Below, piece by piece: positions 33,193-45,476 of a DNA stretch of 64,000 nucleotides. Source of the DNA: Colletotrichum lupini. Taxonomy: Eukaryota > Ascomycota > Sordariomycetes > Glomerellales > Glomerellaceae. The stretch lies in NCBI RefSeq assembly GCF_023278565.1, contig NC_064677.1:186001-250000 (forward strand). The letters run 5' to 3'. Position 1 is the first letter of the stretch; the number at the start of each line of letters is the position of its first letter. Position numbers and translations under genes: made by a program. The notes below the pieces were generated by a model. The model had not been told where the DNA came from. It searched no databases and saw only the letters and a program-made list of their open reading frames with translations.

Positions 33193-34956
33193 CTACTGTT
33201 GTTTGGTTGATGTTGGAACAAAGAAATTGTAATCCACCTTCTGGCCAATGGGTTCGTATCTCCACCTTCCAACGTACCCGTTGAAGGAGCCATTCCCACC
33301 ATTTGTAGTAGCATAGACACCGAGCAAACCACCGGTTGTAGCTCCATCTCCGGCCAACAACGCGTTATTGAAGACCCAGAGCGACTGCTCAGAACCTACA
33401 TGATCTGCCGAGCTTCCAAAGAACTCATTGTGAGTCTCATTCCTCGGAGAGATCCTAATCCTAATAGCTCGGCCCAACAGTTCTTGCGGAATCGGTACGA
33501 TCTTTGGATCAGGAGCTGTTGAGTTGTTGATTGAACGAGCCCTGAGTTGGAAGTAAGGCTCGAGCTCGTCTCCCTTGTCAGACATAGTGGCTTGGTAAAT
33601 GATGCCGAGATCGACATGCTGAGTAGGATTGACATAATTGGAAACTCCGACTTCGTCACCGACAGACTTTCCAAAACCTAACTCGATATCAACAGTAAAG
33701 TTGAAGAAAGTGTGTTCCTGCCGTCGAAAGACAGATGTGACACCCTCAGTGGTGACATTGAAGACAACATCTCTTGTGAGATTAGCGCGAGAGGCAATCA
33801 TCTGAAGAGCATTTTCATGACCCTGAGGAGATACAGTGAAGTATGAGGCATTGAATGGAGCTCTCCAATAGACCCAATGCGACGGAATCGTGGACCCCGG
33901 CTTGAAATCTTCCACATCTGCTTCTCCAACAAGAGGGCCAACTCCTCGTTGAACAGAGGACTTGTTGGGCAACGGTCCGCTCATGTTTCCGCGAACTGTA
34001 TCTGCGATAGGCCAGCCTCCTGCCAGCCAAGAGACTGGGAAAAGAACAGTCTCTCTGCCCATGGGATAGTTAAGACTGTTGTAAAGATCCGGTCCTCCGC
34101 GGGTAGACAAAGCAACCCCCCACCAGTTTCCAGCCGAGTCTTGAAAGAGATCAGCATGGCCAACAGTTTGAAAGTATTCCTTGGTGCCTCTATTGGAAAC
34201 AAGGGGGTTATGAGGTGCCGCTTCCCAAGGTCCTTTGATGCTCTTAGATCGTGCAATAGTCGCCGAATGATTTAGTTGAGTGCCACCTTCAGCAATCAAT
34301 AAGTAGTAGTATCCATCCTTCTTGTATACATGGGGGCCTTCGGCATTTGCGCCTCCAGTCCCATTCCAAAGGTCCCAAGGCTCACTGGTATTGCCGGTGG
34401 AGAGATCAACGTAAACTGCCTTGATGGGTGTTCCGGAAGAAGCAACAATAACAGAGCCGTCATCGTCGAAGAAGATGTCTGGATCAATTGTGTCGCCTGG
34501 TGTTTCTGGCCATATCGCATCGGACCATGACAGGTCGTCAAATGGGTCCTTTGTAGTGAAGATGACAAACTTTGGTCCTCCGAGCTGGGCACTGACCCAA
34601 GTTGAGATCAAGTAGAACGTGCCATTGTTGTAACGTAAAGTGCTTGCAAACATGCCAAGGTCTTCACCTTGACTTCCGTTGCGAATCAGAGGGAACTGGG
34701 ACACCCGGTTGACTGCATTGCTTGCAAGTTTCCAGTCGATAAGATCTTTGCTGGCATAGACAGGATTTCCTGGGAAGGTGATGAATGACGACGTCGTGCA
34801 GAACAAAGTCTCATTCCACTCAGGGACAAAAGCACAACTAGGATCTGAGTGCCACCCTGGAATGATTGGATTGGTGTAAGACGTATTTGCCAGAGAGCCT
34901 AGAACACCCAACGGGCATGAAACGAAGGATATGAAACGCAGAAACTGCATATTCAA
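33193..34956 (-). CDS. Secreted GH43 family glycosidase (beta-xylosidase/arabinofuranosidase type)
   Basis: Intronless, 587 residues. The signal peptide is MNMQFLRFISFVSCPLGVLG. The five-bladed propeller shows the three GH43 acids in order: the general base D38 (PGWHSDPSC), the pKa-modulating D158 (DTIDPDIFF) and the general acid E206 (ANAEGPHVYKKDG). A C-terminal beta-sandwich from about 350 (GEADVEDFKPGS...WVYWRAPF to GYVGRWRYEP) is the GH43_C2-type domain found in beta-xylosidases. The protein has many NxS/T sites. It should act outside the cell on arabinoxylan or xylo-oligosaccharides; the exact specificity cannot be read from sequence. It lies tail to tail with the esterase. Confidence 0.95.
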   Translation of the reverse strand: MNMQFLRFISFVSCPLGVLGSLANTSYTNPIIPGWHSDPSCAFVPEWNETLFCTTSSFITFPGNPVYASKDLIDWKLASNAVNRVSQFPLIRNGSQGEDLGMFASTLRYNNGTFYLISTWVSAQLGGPKFVIFTTKDPFDDLSWSDAIWPETPGDTIDPDIFFDDDGSVIVASSGTPIKAVYVDLSTGNTSEPWDLWNGTGGANAEGPHVYKKDGYYYLLIAEGGTQLNHSATIARSKSIKGPWEAAPHNPLVSNRGTKEYFQTVGHADLFQDSAGNWWGVALSTRGGPDLYNSLNYPMGRETVLFPVSWLAGGWPIADTVRGNMSGPLPNKSSVQRGVGPLVGEADVEDFKPGSTIPSHWVYWRAPFNASYFTVSPQGHENALQMIASRANLTRDVVFNVTTEGVTSVFRRQEHTFFNFTVDIELGFGKSVGDEVGVSNYVNPTQHVDLGIIYQATMSDKGDELEPYFQLRARSINNSTAPDPKIVPIPQELLGRAIRIRISPRNETHNEFFGSSADHVGSEQSLWVFNNALLAGDGATTGGLLGVYATTNGGNGSFNGYVGRWRYEPIGQKVDYNFFVPTSTKQQ

Positions 34957-37900
34957 GGCTGAAGAAAGCTTCCTGTCACTTTGATGGCGAAGGATTCTAT
35001 GAACGTGCAGCTGCCGCCTGCTTTATTTCCCAAACAGTTTGATTCCACCCCGGTCTGTGCTAAGAGCTTGAGTAACATTGATTTGCAGATTCTCTCGTTT
35101 GCCCGCCCCGCGTTCCCACTTCCCCGCCATAGTCTAAGGCGGACTTTCCGAGATGCGGATATCCCGGGCCTTCCCCGAACTTGCAGCTACGAAGAGGACA
35201 ACGGTGGGGCCGAACCGAGCCGAACAAGCCCCCGTTGGCTGAACTTATCATTTCAAAGAGTATAGGGAAAAACAGACTTTTATCGGAAAAGCCTGGAAAG
35301 AGCTTTAGACTGGGTTCCAGTTTAAAGAGCCTCTGGGAGATAACAAAGCTGACCTGGAGCACCTTCTTTGAACGAAATTCGCCCACGTAACGTTGATATA
35401 GTATTAGTGCAGGTGGTGGCGTCGGGCGCCCAACATCGCCGTCAATGATCCGCGGTTGTGAACTTTGCAGGAGGGAAAGTTGGAAAGGTGGAAAATCTAA
35501 GAAAAATAGTCTATGGAGATAGCGAGAGTATTCACTGATACTGTGTATTAATACCGTGAAAACGATATCGAGAACCGCCCGAGCCGCCAGCAAAGGCAGA
35601 ACTTTGAAACAAACAAATAGTATTAGTGCGAGCGAAGTCTCCCCAGCTAGCCTCACAAATGTAGACCCTCACTCCAACGTTGAAGGACTCGGGAGATGAA
35701 CTCAACAAGGGACTTGGCATACCAGTCACTTTAATTCTAAGAACATGCATCGATTGCATATGACGGGCATTGTTGCAGTATCGCCACAACTCACTATGGG
35801 TGTCATTGATATCCTACATAATTATTCTGCAGTCTTTTGGCCACTTAGTCTTGTTTATGGCATGCCATGATGGAGCTTGGCGATATGGACAAAAAGACAT
35901 GCTTAAAGACAGATTCTGCGCAACATCTAAGGTTGCCTCGCGCTACACTATCAAATTGGCATAAGCTCCTCCGCTTGCCTTTGGCCTGCCAGTCTCATGA
36001 TGGCTGCATCAGTCGTTGTTGTGATGCCGTATCTGCATGTGTTAACGGAAAGGGGGCTTTGATATCATCTACCTGTTCAATATGTGCATCATCTTCTAGA
36101 GTCGGTAGACCTCCATATCTGAATTGGCCACGTTTAACCATAAAAGTATTAATGCTATCTCCTGCTGAGCTAGCTAGTTCATCCTGGTGACCACAGTGAT
36201 GTTTCAAGCTAAGTTGTCTTTAGTGACTCAAGTGACGACGGCGAGGGGAATGAGCAGGTTTGTTATGGGCCTGCGGAAACGACAATGAAGAACCGAGTCT
36301 GGACGGAATCTTTAGTAAGGTTGCCTGAGTCGGCGAGGCATAACGTGTCTCAGCTTGATGATGTGTTAGCCCACACCATCCCACCGGAGGCGATCTCCGC
36401 AGGATATCTACCGATAGGTAGGCACAGCCAGCATATGATCGACTTGGTCTGGGCTCAGTGGGTTGGACTAATTACCAGCTTGCCGGAATTCCGACCACGC
36501 GTCAAGCCGAAAGCGGTAGGGTGATCCGTGTGTAAGCCTCAAATCCTGCTCGCCTCGTCGCTTTCATAGTATTAAGCGTTGAACAGCCGCGGCAAGTTAG
36601 TGTGCCGATGTCCTGAGACGCAAACGTCGTTAATAAGCTCTTGCTAGTGCCGGGTCTGCCCTAAATCCAACCTTCTCTAGGCATGCGCTTGGGATAGCCC
36701 AGGGCTAAGGATAAGGCCGATGGCCCGTCAGCAAGGCTTTCTACGGACAAGCTACCGGAGAGGACTTGATGGACCCCAATGCACTTTGACTGCTACCTGT
36801 GATTTGAGCATAGATTATGCGGTGTCTGTGATGCGTGATGGTGACAGCCGCTCAGACAGTGTTCTTTGGCTGTACCGTGCTAAAGGCAGCTCTTGGCGAT
36901 GTTCTTCTTGGCAGTGCTTTTTGGACGACGAAGATCATATTGCAAATCATCTAAGGAAAAGGTTTTCAGACGATGATCCATGATTGACGCAGGGATTCTC
37001 TAGCGATCCAACCTCAAAACTGACTGTCGGGCTTTATTTTCACTCTAATCATTCGTTTCTCCATCAGGATGTTTTGTTGAATAAGTCATTAGCTAACTTT
37101 AAGCCTCCAACGGTGCTAAAACAAAGATGAAAAAGAAGCTTAAGTATTCCGGCGCTAGTCAGGAGTTTCGAGCAAATTATCGCATGTCAAGAGAGCTTAA
37201 ACTTTCTTTTGTTCCACCTAGCGCGGGGAAGTGGTAGTGCGGACAAACGGCGGAGGCCGGCCCCGCTGCCCGCGCCTGACAAGACGGGAAGAGCAAGCAT
37301 CGTGGTTATAGGCTGCCGCAAGCTTCACAAGCTTTCTCCTCTTTTATGCGAGTGTATGGCCTAAAATTTACCCGCGTTTGGCTCTTGAAATGTCCGCGAA
37401 GCGAAGGCCGTTTTCTAGATGGTAAAGACATGCACGAGCTTAGATCTACCTGCAGTGACACGGTGAATGAGGCGGACAAGACAAGAGACACTTCGTTTTG
37501 CCATGTTCTTACACCATCGTAGAGTTCATACTAGTTGGATGATAATCTGATCAGTGTGTGAACTTGAGACGCAGGGGAATTCCGTAGCAGCCCTGGAGTG
37601 GTTCCAGCTCCATGCATCCTTCGTCTTGCGTGCATTCTGACTCTCTCAAATTTACCCGAAGCGGTAGTTTGCCAGTTTTGGCTCGAATATAATGAGAGGT
37701 TCTAAATACTTTTGTAATGACTGTGGGATAGTCTCGAAGTACGACGTATTCGTTCTAAGGACCAAGACATAGAACATACAGGTATCGTCTCTCCAGGCAC
37801 TTGGTGTAAGAACCATAATCGTTCTTCCCATGGCCCTTTCTCCTTCCGTTTCCGCGTATAATCTGACCAGCCTCGCACTAATACGATACTGACAGTCGAG

Positions 37901-38431
37901 TCCGATCTATCTTGGCATCCATTGTGGAATGTGACCCGAACATTCAGCATGGTGTAAAAGGTCTTGGCATCTAGGTTCAGCCCAAAACACTTATGCGGCT
38001 AAACTTTCTTCGTTTCGACTCCACCCAAAAGCTTGTCACTTGTCAACAGTCGTTTGACTTCAGATGGTTCGCGGGGCGTAATTGCTCTCGTATGCGACAC
38101 AAGAAAAGCTTCCTCTGCTGCAGGGCGAAACGATCACGAAAGCATCACGACTTCGGGCAGAAGAACGTTGCCAATGTATGGTGGCTAGATCCGTCGACAT
38201 CCCTCGGACGAAGCGCGAATACTTAGGAAATGGGATGATGACTCGCAACATGCTCTTCCATTGACCGTTGAGTCCAAAACTGAGCGTATATAAGCTGCTC
38301 AAAAGTGCCATCACAAGCAGCATTTCTCATCACCATCTTCTTCTCATCTCAGTTCATCGAGTTACAGTCTTGACGGCGTCGACCCTTAATACCTTATTCA
38401 AATCATTCATTAATACTACCAAATCGCCAAG
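34957..38431. other. 3.5 kb gene-poor region
   Basis: No gene could be supported. The longest frame, 198 codons on the minus strand (35656-35060), begins with a hydrophobic stretch (LALILFVCFKVLPLLAARAV) but has no conserved motif. Small frames at 36,285-36,524 and 36,720-36,983 are equally featureless. The last about 150 bp before 38,432 have a TATA-like box (GCGTATATAAG at about 38,283) and CATCACC/CTTCTC runs consistent with the promoter of the secreted lysine-rich protein. Confidence 0.45.
38283..38293 (+). promoter_or_regulatory. TATA-like box upstream of lysine-rich secreted protein
   Basis: The sequence GCGTATATAAG lies about 140 bp before the ATG at 38,432, inside a pyrimidine-rich leader. 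Placement fits a fungal TATA promoter. No experimental support can be drawn from sequence alone. Confidence 0.45.
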
Positions 38432-39118
38432 ATGCGCGTCCCTCAGCTCATCCTCTCCCTCTTCCTCCTCTTCACCTTCGTTGTTGCTCTGCCCGTGCCG
38501 GCACCGGTAGACGCACTTGTTGAGCGGGCGCAAAGCGCATCTAAGAAGGGTAGCGCGGCGGGAAGAAAGAAGGAGGCCGCTGGCATCGACAAGAATATTA
38601 ATATTCAAAAGCAAGAGCAAAAGGACGTCAAGAAGGTCCAAAAGGCCGAGGGCACCAAAGACTTCAAGAAGCAGTCGGGCCAGCTCAACAAGGACATCGC
38701 CAAGGGACAGAAGCAACGCGAGAAGAACCAGAAGAACGCGGATCCCAAGAACAAGCAGTTGAATGACGGTCTCAAGAAGGTATGGCAAATGTGTTTTTCA
38801 TCGTCATCTCGAGCGACCTATATCTAATTGTTCGTCTCTAGGTTCAAGGTGCACAGGCCAAGGAGTCAAAGCAGGCCAAGGGCCTGAAGGGCAACAACTC
38901 TAAGCAAGACCAGGCTACTCTCAAGAAGCTCTCTGGCGAGTTCAAGGGTGGTGAGCAACAGAACAAGAAGAACAAGCAGGCCGTGAGTGTAAACGTCGAC
39001 TCTTTGAGCAGAAATAAATGCTAACAGGAGACTGTAGGCGCTCAATGGAGGCAAGGGTGGCAAGAAGGGCAATAAGAGGGACGTGGAGGAAGCCGAGGAG
39101 ATTGAGGTGATGGAATAG
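38432..39118 (+). CDS. Small secreted lysine/glutamine-rich protein
   Basis: Three exons: 38432-38779, 38842-38982 and 39038-39118, with 62- and 55-bp introns (GTATGG...CTCTAG and GTGAGT...TGTAG), encode 189 residues. A signal peptide (LILSLFLLFTFVVALPVPAP) is followed by a low-complexity body of Lys, Gln, Asn, Ala and Gly in which KK-type pairs recur (for example KEQ/KDVKKVQKAEG, KGQKQREKNQKN). There is no cysteine in the mature protein. Near the C-terminus a Lys-Arg pair (GNKR) precedes an acidic tail (DVEEAEEIEVME), a possible Kex2 cleavage point. I do not recognise a family. It could be a cell-wall or DNA-/polyanion-binding secreted protein, or an effector-like protein; this is inference. 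Confidence 0.82.
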
Positions 39119-39920
39119 GAAATACTCTGAAGACCTTCACCGTCAAGACACATGCCACTGTGGCCCAATGGCCTTTGACAAGTTACAATCCACACGGAAA
39201 TGGATTATACTGGAAGATAGCTGACATGGACATGTGGGGATGGTACTGAGATCGATGAACTGAGAAAGGAATCTGCCACCAGCCAGAACCATTGCTAATA
39301 CGAAACATACTCTGCAGTTGCAGTTGACAACCTCGGAGAATAGTTTCATAACGTCCAAGAAAAGCCAAATTCCTAGCCTGGTTGGCGCGCAACGCTCAAT
39401 GTGAACAAAAGTAGGGGAGCTTCCTCCCTTGATTCCGCAGAACCATAAAAGTGAATATGGCAGAGCATCCATCGACGATGGTAGCACGTCCCCGTTTTGG
39501 CCGTGGTTTGAATGTACGGTCCTGTAACGCACCTCTGAAAGTAGATCTACGATGCAAATGTGAGCTGGCCACAGAGACTAGAAGATCTTGACGTTATTCA
39601 TAGTTCGAAGCTCGGATGCTAAACTTGGAATGCCAGTACGTGTCGGCATGTATTAAGACCGATGGATACCCTAGATTCGCGGACCTTGAGGACCAGAAGA
39701 CTACACAGGTTACTGATCTGACAGAAACAGCTAAGTGACTTGTACCAAGTCCATCTTTATACGGTCGGTCCGCATAACAAAGTTTTCTGAAATACACGCC
39801 ATAGATGGGTCATGAAAGAAAACGTCTTTGACGAACAGCTCCTCTGAATACGTTCACCAACTCTTTTACCTCCAACACTTACTGCACTTCACAACATAAC
39901 TAAGTTCCACACGGCATTTC
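39119..39920. other. Intergenic region
   Basis: About 0.8 kb between the lysine-rich protein and the F-box gene. No gene, repeat or RNA was recognised. It should hold the promoter of the F-box gene. Confidence 0.4.
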
Positions 39921-41237
39921 ATGCATCTACGGGAAGATACCTTCACAAAAAAGGCAATGATGGGGATTGCAAAATTACCGCCGGAGGTTATCCAGCATAT
40001 TTTTGATCAGCTTTCGACTGCGCCATCGTATTCGCACCTGTACTGGGTAGACGCCAGTTTCAAGAGCAAGCTGTCAGATTTGGAGGCACTCAGTCGAACA
40101 TGTCGAGCTTTTCGACAGCTGGTCAGGCGAAATCTATTCAGCTACGTCTGGCTGGTGAAACCCGGACATAGCCACCTGATTTCTCTCATTAGAGGTTGGG
40201 ACTCCCGCCCATATTGTACACAACATGTGCGACGTGTGTGCATTCCTATCCACGCTCCAGAGCAATCTCCTCGGCAGCAAGAGATGAGATTGTCAGATGA
40301 CGAAGTTCTGTTTATTGAAGAGACACTCAGTAAAATGAGGCTTGCAGTTCACCCAAAAGGATGGAATCGTGGCGGCCATTTCAACATACTTGCCATAATG
40401 GTTCCTCTCCTGGCCAAATCGTTGAGAGAACTTGAGATTGAGTACATCTTGAGTGAAAATCACCGAAACCATGATGTCTCGAACAAACTTCTCCTGATGG
40501 AAGATGACGTCTTTCCAAACTTGGAAACCCTACGCATCAAATGCACACCTCGCGTGGGACGATTTCCAATGGAGCTTGTCAAAGCTATCTCAAAGAATGC
40601 CCCAAAATTAAGATCTCTCAAGATACAGCATTTCGACGACGCATGGTTTGACGGATCGCAAACTTGGGAAAAGCTCACCGATATTTCCATCTGGTCGAGT
40701 TTAAACATGCAACCGTTCATCATGGAAATTATCTCGACGCCAAAGCACTTATGTCATTTCGGACTTGACAGATGTGTGTCGAGTGTCAGTCAGATGGTGG
40801 ATATGATTGACGCGTTGGTCGAGCACAAAGAGACACTTAAAGCTCTAAGTGTCCGGTTCCCCGATCGATCGACTGGAGAAACAGCGAGTCTGCTTCTACA
40901 CAAGCTCTGTAATCTGGAAACCTTCACGACGCAGTTACAGGACGCCGGCACACAGGACGAAAACATTCTACGCCAGTTCCCAAAATCTTTACGAAAGCTG
41001 CGTATCGTACGAGCACGAGACCGCCACCATAATCATTCTCCATATCGTTATTGGTTGGAGGAGCACCTTCGGAGACTCAGGAAGACGGGCAAATATCGTA
41101 ATTTGCAAGTGTTTGTTTGTGATACTTGGGAGGAAAAGGAAGGAGAAGAAAAACTCGACTTTGATGGACGAGATGAGGATTCCATCGAGAAAGGGTATTT
41201 GGGAGAGGCAGTCGACTGGCTGTACTTGATGCCGTGA
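39921..41237 (+). CDS. F-box protein
   Basis: Intronless, 438 residues. The F-box motif lies at about residues 16-70: IAKLPPEVIQHIFDQL, then LEALSRTCRAFRQLVRRNLFSYVWL. The rest (NLETLRIKCTPRVGRF, LRSLKIQHFDD, HLCHFGLDRCVSS, TLKALSVRFPDRS, NLETFTTQLQDAG, LRKLRIVRARD) has a leucine-rich-repeat-like rhythm. Such proteins are substrate adaptors of SCF ubiquitin ligases; the target is unknown. Fungal genomes carry many lineage-specific F-box/LRR copies. A second Met at 39957 (MMGIAKLPPEV) is an equally good start and would sit closer to the F-box. Confidence 0.87.
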   Translation: MHLREDTFTKKAMMGIAKLPPEVIQHIFDQLSTAPSYSHLYWVDASFKSKLSDLEALSRTCRAFRQLVRRNLFSYVWLVKPGHSHLISLIRGWDSRPYCTQHVRRVCIPIHAPEQSPRQQEMRLSDDEVLFIEETLSKMRLAVHPKGWNRGGHFNILAIMVPLLAKSLRELEIEYILSENHRNHDVSNKLLLMEDDVFPNLETLRIKCTPRVGRFPMELVKAISKNAPKLRSLKIQHFDDAWFDGSQTWEKLTDISIWSSLNMQPFIMEIISTPKHLCHFGLDRCVSSVSQMVDMIDALVEHKETLKALSVRFPDRSTGETASLLLHKLCNLETFTTQLQDAGTQDENILRQFPKSLRKLRIVRARDRHHNHSPYRYWLEEHLRRLRKTGKYRNLQVFVCDTWEEKEGEEKLDFDGRDEDSIEKGYLGEAVDWLYLMP

Positions 41238-41614
41238 TAGATTCAGATCAAAGACTTGATTTCCTTTGAATCCACAGCAAGGCTTTCTTTGATACAGATA
41301 TCAATGACAGCGAGTGTACTTCAGTTTGTGTACTTGGTTTTCAGTTCTTGATCTACCAATCACCAATCACCCCACAGGCGTTTATGATTGAAGTTCAGGG
41401 CGATTGATACCTTTAGGATACACGATATAGTTGAGCATTCTAGTTGAGTATTTGCCAGGGCCTCGTAGTCGAACTAAGGTATCAATACATACATAGCTCG
41501 GCAATTCATCGTAAAGCCAGGCATATTGCCGCTACTTTGTGAGCCTCCAGCTGTACTTGACGTTTGTCTGATAGTGGAGCCATCAATTGAGACCTCGGAA
41601 ATCTATTACTTCAT
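41238..41614. other. Convergent 3' region, F-box / RecQ
   Basis: This 377-bp stretch lies between two stop codons of convergent genes. It is AT-richer than the genes and contains nothing else that I can name. Confidence 0.4.
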
Positions 41615-44304
41615 TCATTTTATCATGTCTTCGAATTTCTGAACGAGATCCTGATCCAAGGTCAGTTCGATGCTCATAGGGAACGTTACATCTTGGCTTT
41701 CCCAAATGTACTTACGTTGAAGTTGCAGGTGCTCATTGTCTCAAACACGGCCTTGTTGTTGTGCAGGCTCATGCTACTGACGCGGGGTGTCCGGATACCG
41801 AAAGCCACGCAGGCCATGAATCGGGCATCGTCTTTGGCTGTGCTGTTGGCCAGAGCCTGCCTAGTCTGGAGTGCTGTGGTCTTCGGTTTACCACCTTTGG
41901 CCTTACTCGCCTCTTGTTGACATGCTTCTTTGCATACGGCCAACACCCTTCTCATGGCCTTTTCATCTAAAGGTTTGGGGGTAAATCCCGGTAACCTGAC
42001 CTGCTGATGTGTTTCGCACCATGTGCAGTGGCCACATTCCTTGACTGAAGAGTGAGTCGTATCGGCAAAGTAAGTTGCAAGCCCACGAGTAAGGCAGCTT
42101 TTGCCTGTCAGCAGGTTGACCAGGTCTTGAACGCGCTGCAAATCCTGCTTCTCCTTCTTCACAATTTCCTGGTCTATGTTGTCGATGATTTCGTCAATAT
42201 CGGCCTGCTGACTTGGGAGTTTCTTGCTGACGCGGAAGACCTTTTGGACACCGGTCTTGCTGAGCTTGATGATGCCAGACTCGGCCCACGAGTCTAATTT
42301 CCGCGTAACATCAGCGCGACTTACTCCGCCGTTCCCAACAGGAACGTCAACATCGATATTTGTCCAGGTTTGCGCTTTTCTGGAGTGGGATAAGATGTAC
42401 TTCGATGCTGGTGAGCCGTCGATCTCAAGAGCACGATGCTGCAGCACCTGATATTTGTATTCGGAGTACTGAGGAGTGCTAGCCCGGAGAAGGCCGAACT
42501 TCAATTCTAGGTAGGCGTAGATGATAGAAAGTTGGGTCTCCTGTCCACCATTAGTTGAGATGAATGCCGACTAAAGTCAAGGAAAATAGATTTGACAAAC
42601 CCTAATGTCTATCCGCCGTGATTGCGACGTGATAGCCACGGAGAAGGGGTCTCCGGGCTTCAGCTGACAGTTCTCCTTGCTGCAGATCTCCTCAAACAGT
42701 GCGCGTAGAGCCAGCATGGATGGTCGTTCGCCATGGATGAAGACGTTTCTGACAAAGAAATCTTTGTCCGAAAGATAGAGCATGCACGTGCTTGGCTTGC
42801 CGTCTCGTCCAGCCCTCCCAATCTGTTGGCTATAGGCTTCAAGGCTGCCTGGAAGATCGAAATGGATGATGGTCCGCACGTTCTCCTTGTCGATACCCAT
42901 GCCAAATGCAATTGTGCCAACAATCTGATAGTAGATGTCAATGTCAGAACTCTCTCCTCCGGAGGCTGTCGGACCAACTCACGATCATGTTTTGACTCTT
43001 GAGAAACGTGTCTTGTATTCCGCCCCGTACGTCTGCGTTTAGTCCTCCATGATATGCGCGAGCATTGAACTTCTTTTTAGACAGTTCATTGGCTAGAGTT
43101 TCTGCAGCCTGTTCGTATCAAGGTTAGTAAGTTCACCTTTGTGAGGTGAGTAGAAGCTTACCGCATGGGTTGTGACGTATATAATTGATGGGCCGGGGTG
43201 TTTCTTCAAGAATTTAGTGCATATCTCGACTTGGTCGTCATCTGTAGTGATAGGCTCGACCAATAATCGGAGACTAGGAGATGTGAGCATGATGCTAACT
43301 AAAAGAGGTATTGTGATTGCCTGACTGACTTTGGTCGGTACATGCTTGTCACGAAAAGACCCTCGGGCGGGATGTCGAAAGTAGTTCGAATGTCTTTCGC
43401 AACGGCTGCTGTCGCGGTCGCTGTGAGACAGATGACTCTGTCCACGTTGGCTTCCTTCGCAAAACGAGCGACTAGGAGCTATTGTCAGTCAAAGCGGAAA
43501 CAATGGCCGCGTTAGAAACTGACTTTTGAGGTAGTCTGGGCGGAAGGAGTGTCCCCACTGCGATTCTGTCAGATGATGGAATTCGTATTAAGTACTAGTA
43601 GGGGGTTTGTGACAATTTGAGACATACTTCTGAAATGCAATGTGCTTCATCAATCGCTAATAAGCGAATGCCACCACGGATTGACTTAAGGGACGCAAGA
43701 AAGCCCTCGTTGTTGAGCCGCTCTGGTGCGCAGTATAGGAGATCGAGTTTGCCGCACGCCAGCTTGCTGTGAACATCGACGAACTCTTCGCGACTTTGCG
43801 TCGAATCCAGAACGGCTGCAGCGATGCCTCGGCGTCTGAGGGCATCAACTTGGTCCTTCATCAGTGCTATGAGGGGAGAAATGACGACCGTGACACCACT
43901 TTCTTCTGGGCTGCGCGATCCTGTTTCCTTGTCGAGCTCCTTTATAGCCACGGCGGGGACCTTTTTATATTAGACATAAGTGACTATTCTGAGCAGAGCC
44001 TCCATACCTGATAGCACAAACTCTTTCCTCCGCCAGTAGGAAATACTACAACAGCGCTGTCGCCACTGATGATGCGATTGATTGCTGCTTCCTGCTCCAG
44101 ACGAAAGCTTTCCAGGCCGAATCGTTCTCGCAAGACTCTGCGGGCCAGAACCGAGTGATCGGAGGAACCTCTCTGTCGTTTCGGTCCTGGTTCTTCACTT
44201 TGATCCGTATCCTCATTAGGTCGCTTGGCTGCAGAGGGAGCAGCGTCCACTACAGCGAGCAGATCGGCTTCATCGGCCGAGTCGAAGCCGAAGTCGTCAT
44301 CCAT
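41615..44304 (-). CDS. RecQ family ATP-dependent DNA helicase
   Basis: Nine exons: 44304-44008, 43960-43628, 43557-43524, 43471-43330, 43273-43162, 43108-42983, 42924-42601, 42540-41716 and 41650-41615. All eight introns are 47-70 bp and phases close, giving 742 residues (757 if the Met at 44349 is used). Motifs in order: [12 protein letters not shown] (Walker A), [32 protein letters not shown] (DEAH plus the RecQ aromatic-rich loop, joined across an intron), [43 protein letters not shown] and [12 protein letters not shown] RecQ-C-terminal zinc-binding region follows ([11 protein letters not shown]...CGHCTWC). It unwinds recombination and replication intermediates 3'-5'. The length matches the short fungal RecQ type (RECQ2-like) and not the long Sgs1/QDE-3 type. 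Confidence 0.93.
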
Positions 44305-45476
44305 TGTCGGCGACAATGGAGGCCACGACGGAATCAATCGTTCGTACAATTAAGGTAGTATAGACCGTGGAATCCCTTGGCGGAGGATGATTGAGGTCGG
44401 AATCGATGACGTCCCAATTGGGAAAGTACCTATGCGTGCTGGACTTGCCCGGCAATTACGATTGAAACGCGTCGACGCGTCCTCTGTAGGAGGCCGCATC
44501 GCGTGGGTCATGTGACTACCACGCAGAGACCCACTTATGTTCACACACAATGGAATGAATCTCACCTCATGAATCTCATTTCACAACCCACTCAACGTGT
44601 CTCGATGCGCTCGCCAATACTGGTCAAAACTTGCAATAAGCGGTGAATTTCAATCATTGTGATTCTTTGACGTTATCTTTTCATTAATATCCAGCCAAGC
44701 TGGAAGCATTTGGTCCGAGGGCCTGCTGGGGCCTCCGTTCCTTGCCAAGTGTAGGATACTGTACGGGTCGGTCACCCTCACCTACGACTCATCATGGAGA
44801 CAGTGAAGAAAGTGGACCTTTAAACCGTGGACCAACAGAAGAAGACTTGCCATTATGAGGGAGGGCTTCTTCCCCTTTGCATTCCGTCACGCCTCGGCCG
44901 ATGTTCCCTAAGGTACCTTAGTAAGTACTTGATGAAGGGCAGTGGATCTCTCGGCTCGGGAAAGGCTGCCGTGGTGTGAAGAGCCAAGCCGAACCGAGAT
45001 TGCATAGGGCGACGATAGCGGACCGGGAATCTTGAGTTGCGTCCAGCAACCCAGATGAACGAACTCGATCAACCTTATGGTTCACTCTTCTCTTGATTGA
45101 AGACCAGGGGCCTGGGTGCATGTTACATTCCGATCTGAACCGACCTAAACCAGAGATGTCCTGTCGGGTCGCCGCACTCCCTCAGTCAACAGGTTCATCC
45201 TGCTTACATGGGCACGACTTGGGCCTGAGGTTATGGTCAAGAACAGCCAGGTTCCGTCAAGCGCGACTCTATGGCTGGCGTCGATGTGTGAAAATACGAG
45301 CACATTGTTTGGACATTAGTCTTGCAAAGAAATGACGCGAGTCTCGCAATCTTATCCATCATTGTAAAGTACATTGTCTACTAAATCCGGCTGTACCCTA
45401 TTGGAACCGTGGACCTCTCAATAACGTAGCTGGGGTACACTCAAGGTCATGGATAATGGTAAGTGACGACCTATTT
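44305..45476. other. 1.2 kb intergenic region
   Basis: It lies between the RecQ start (minus gene) and the MFS stop (minus gene) and must contain the RecQ promoter. A palindromic AAGGTACCTT-type word lies near 44,911. No gene was recognised. Confidence 0.4.

Noticed and set aside
35060..35656. 198-codon minus-strand frame with a hydrophobic start
   Set aside because: No conserved motif, no homologous pattern and unusual composition; chance frame is the simpler reading.
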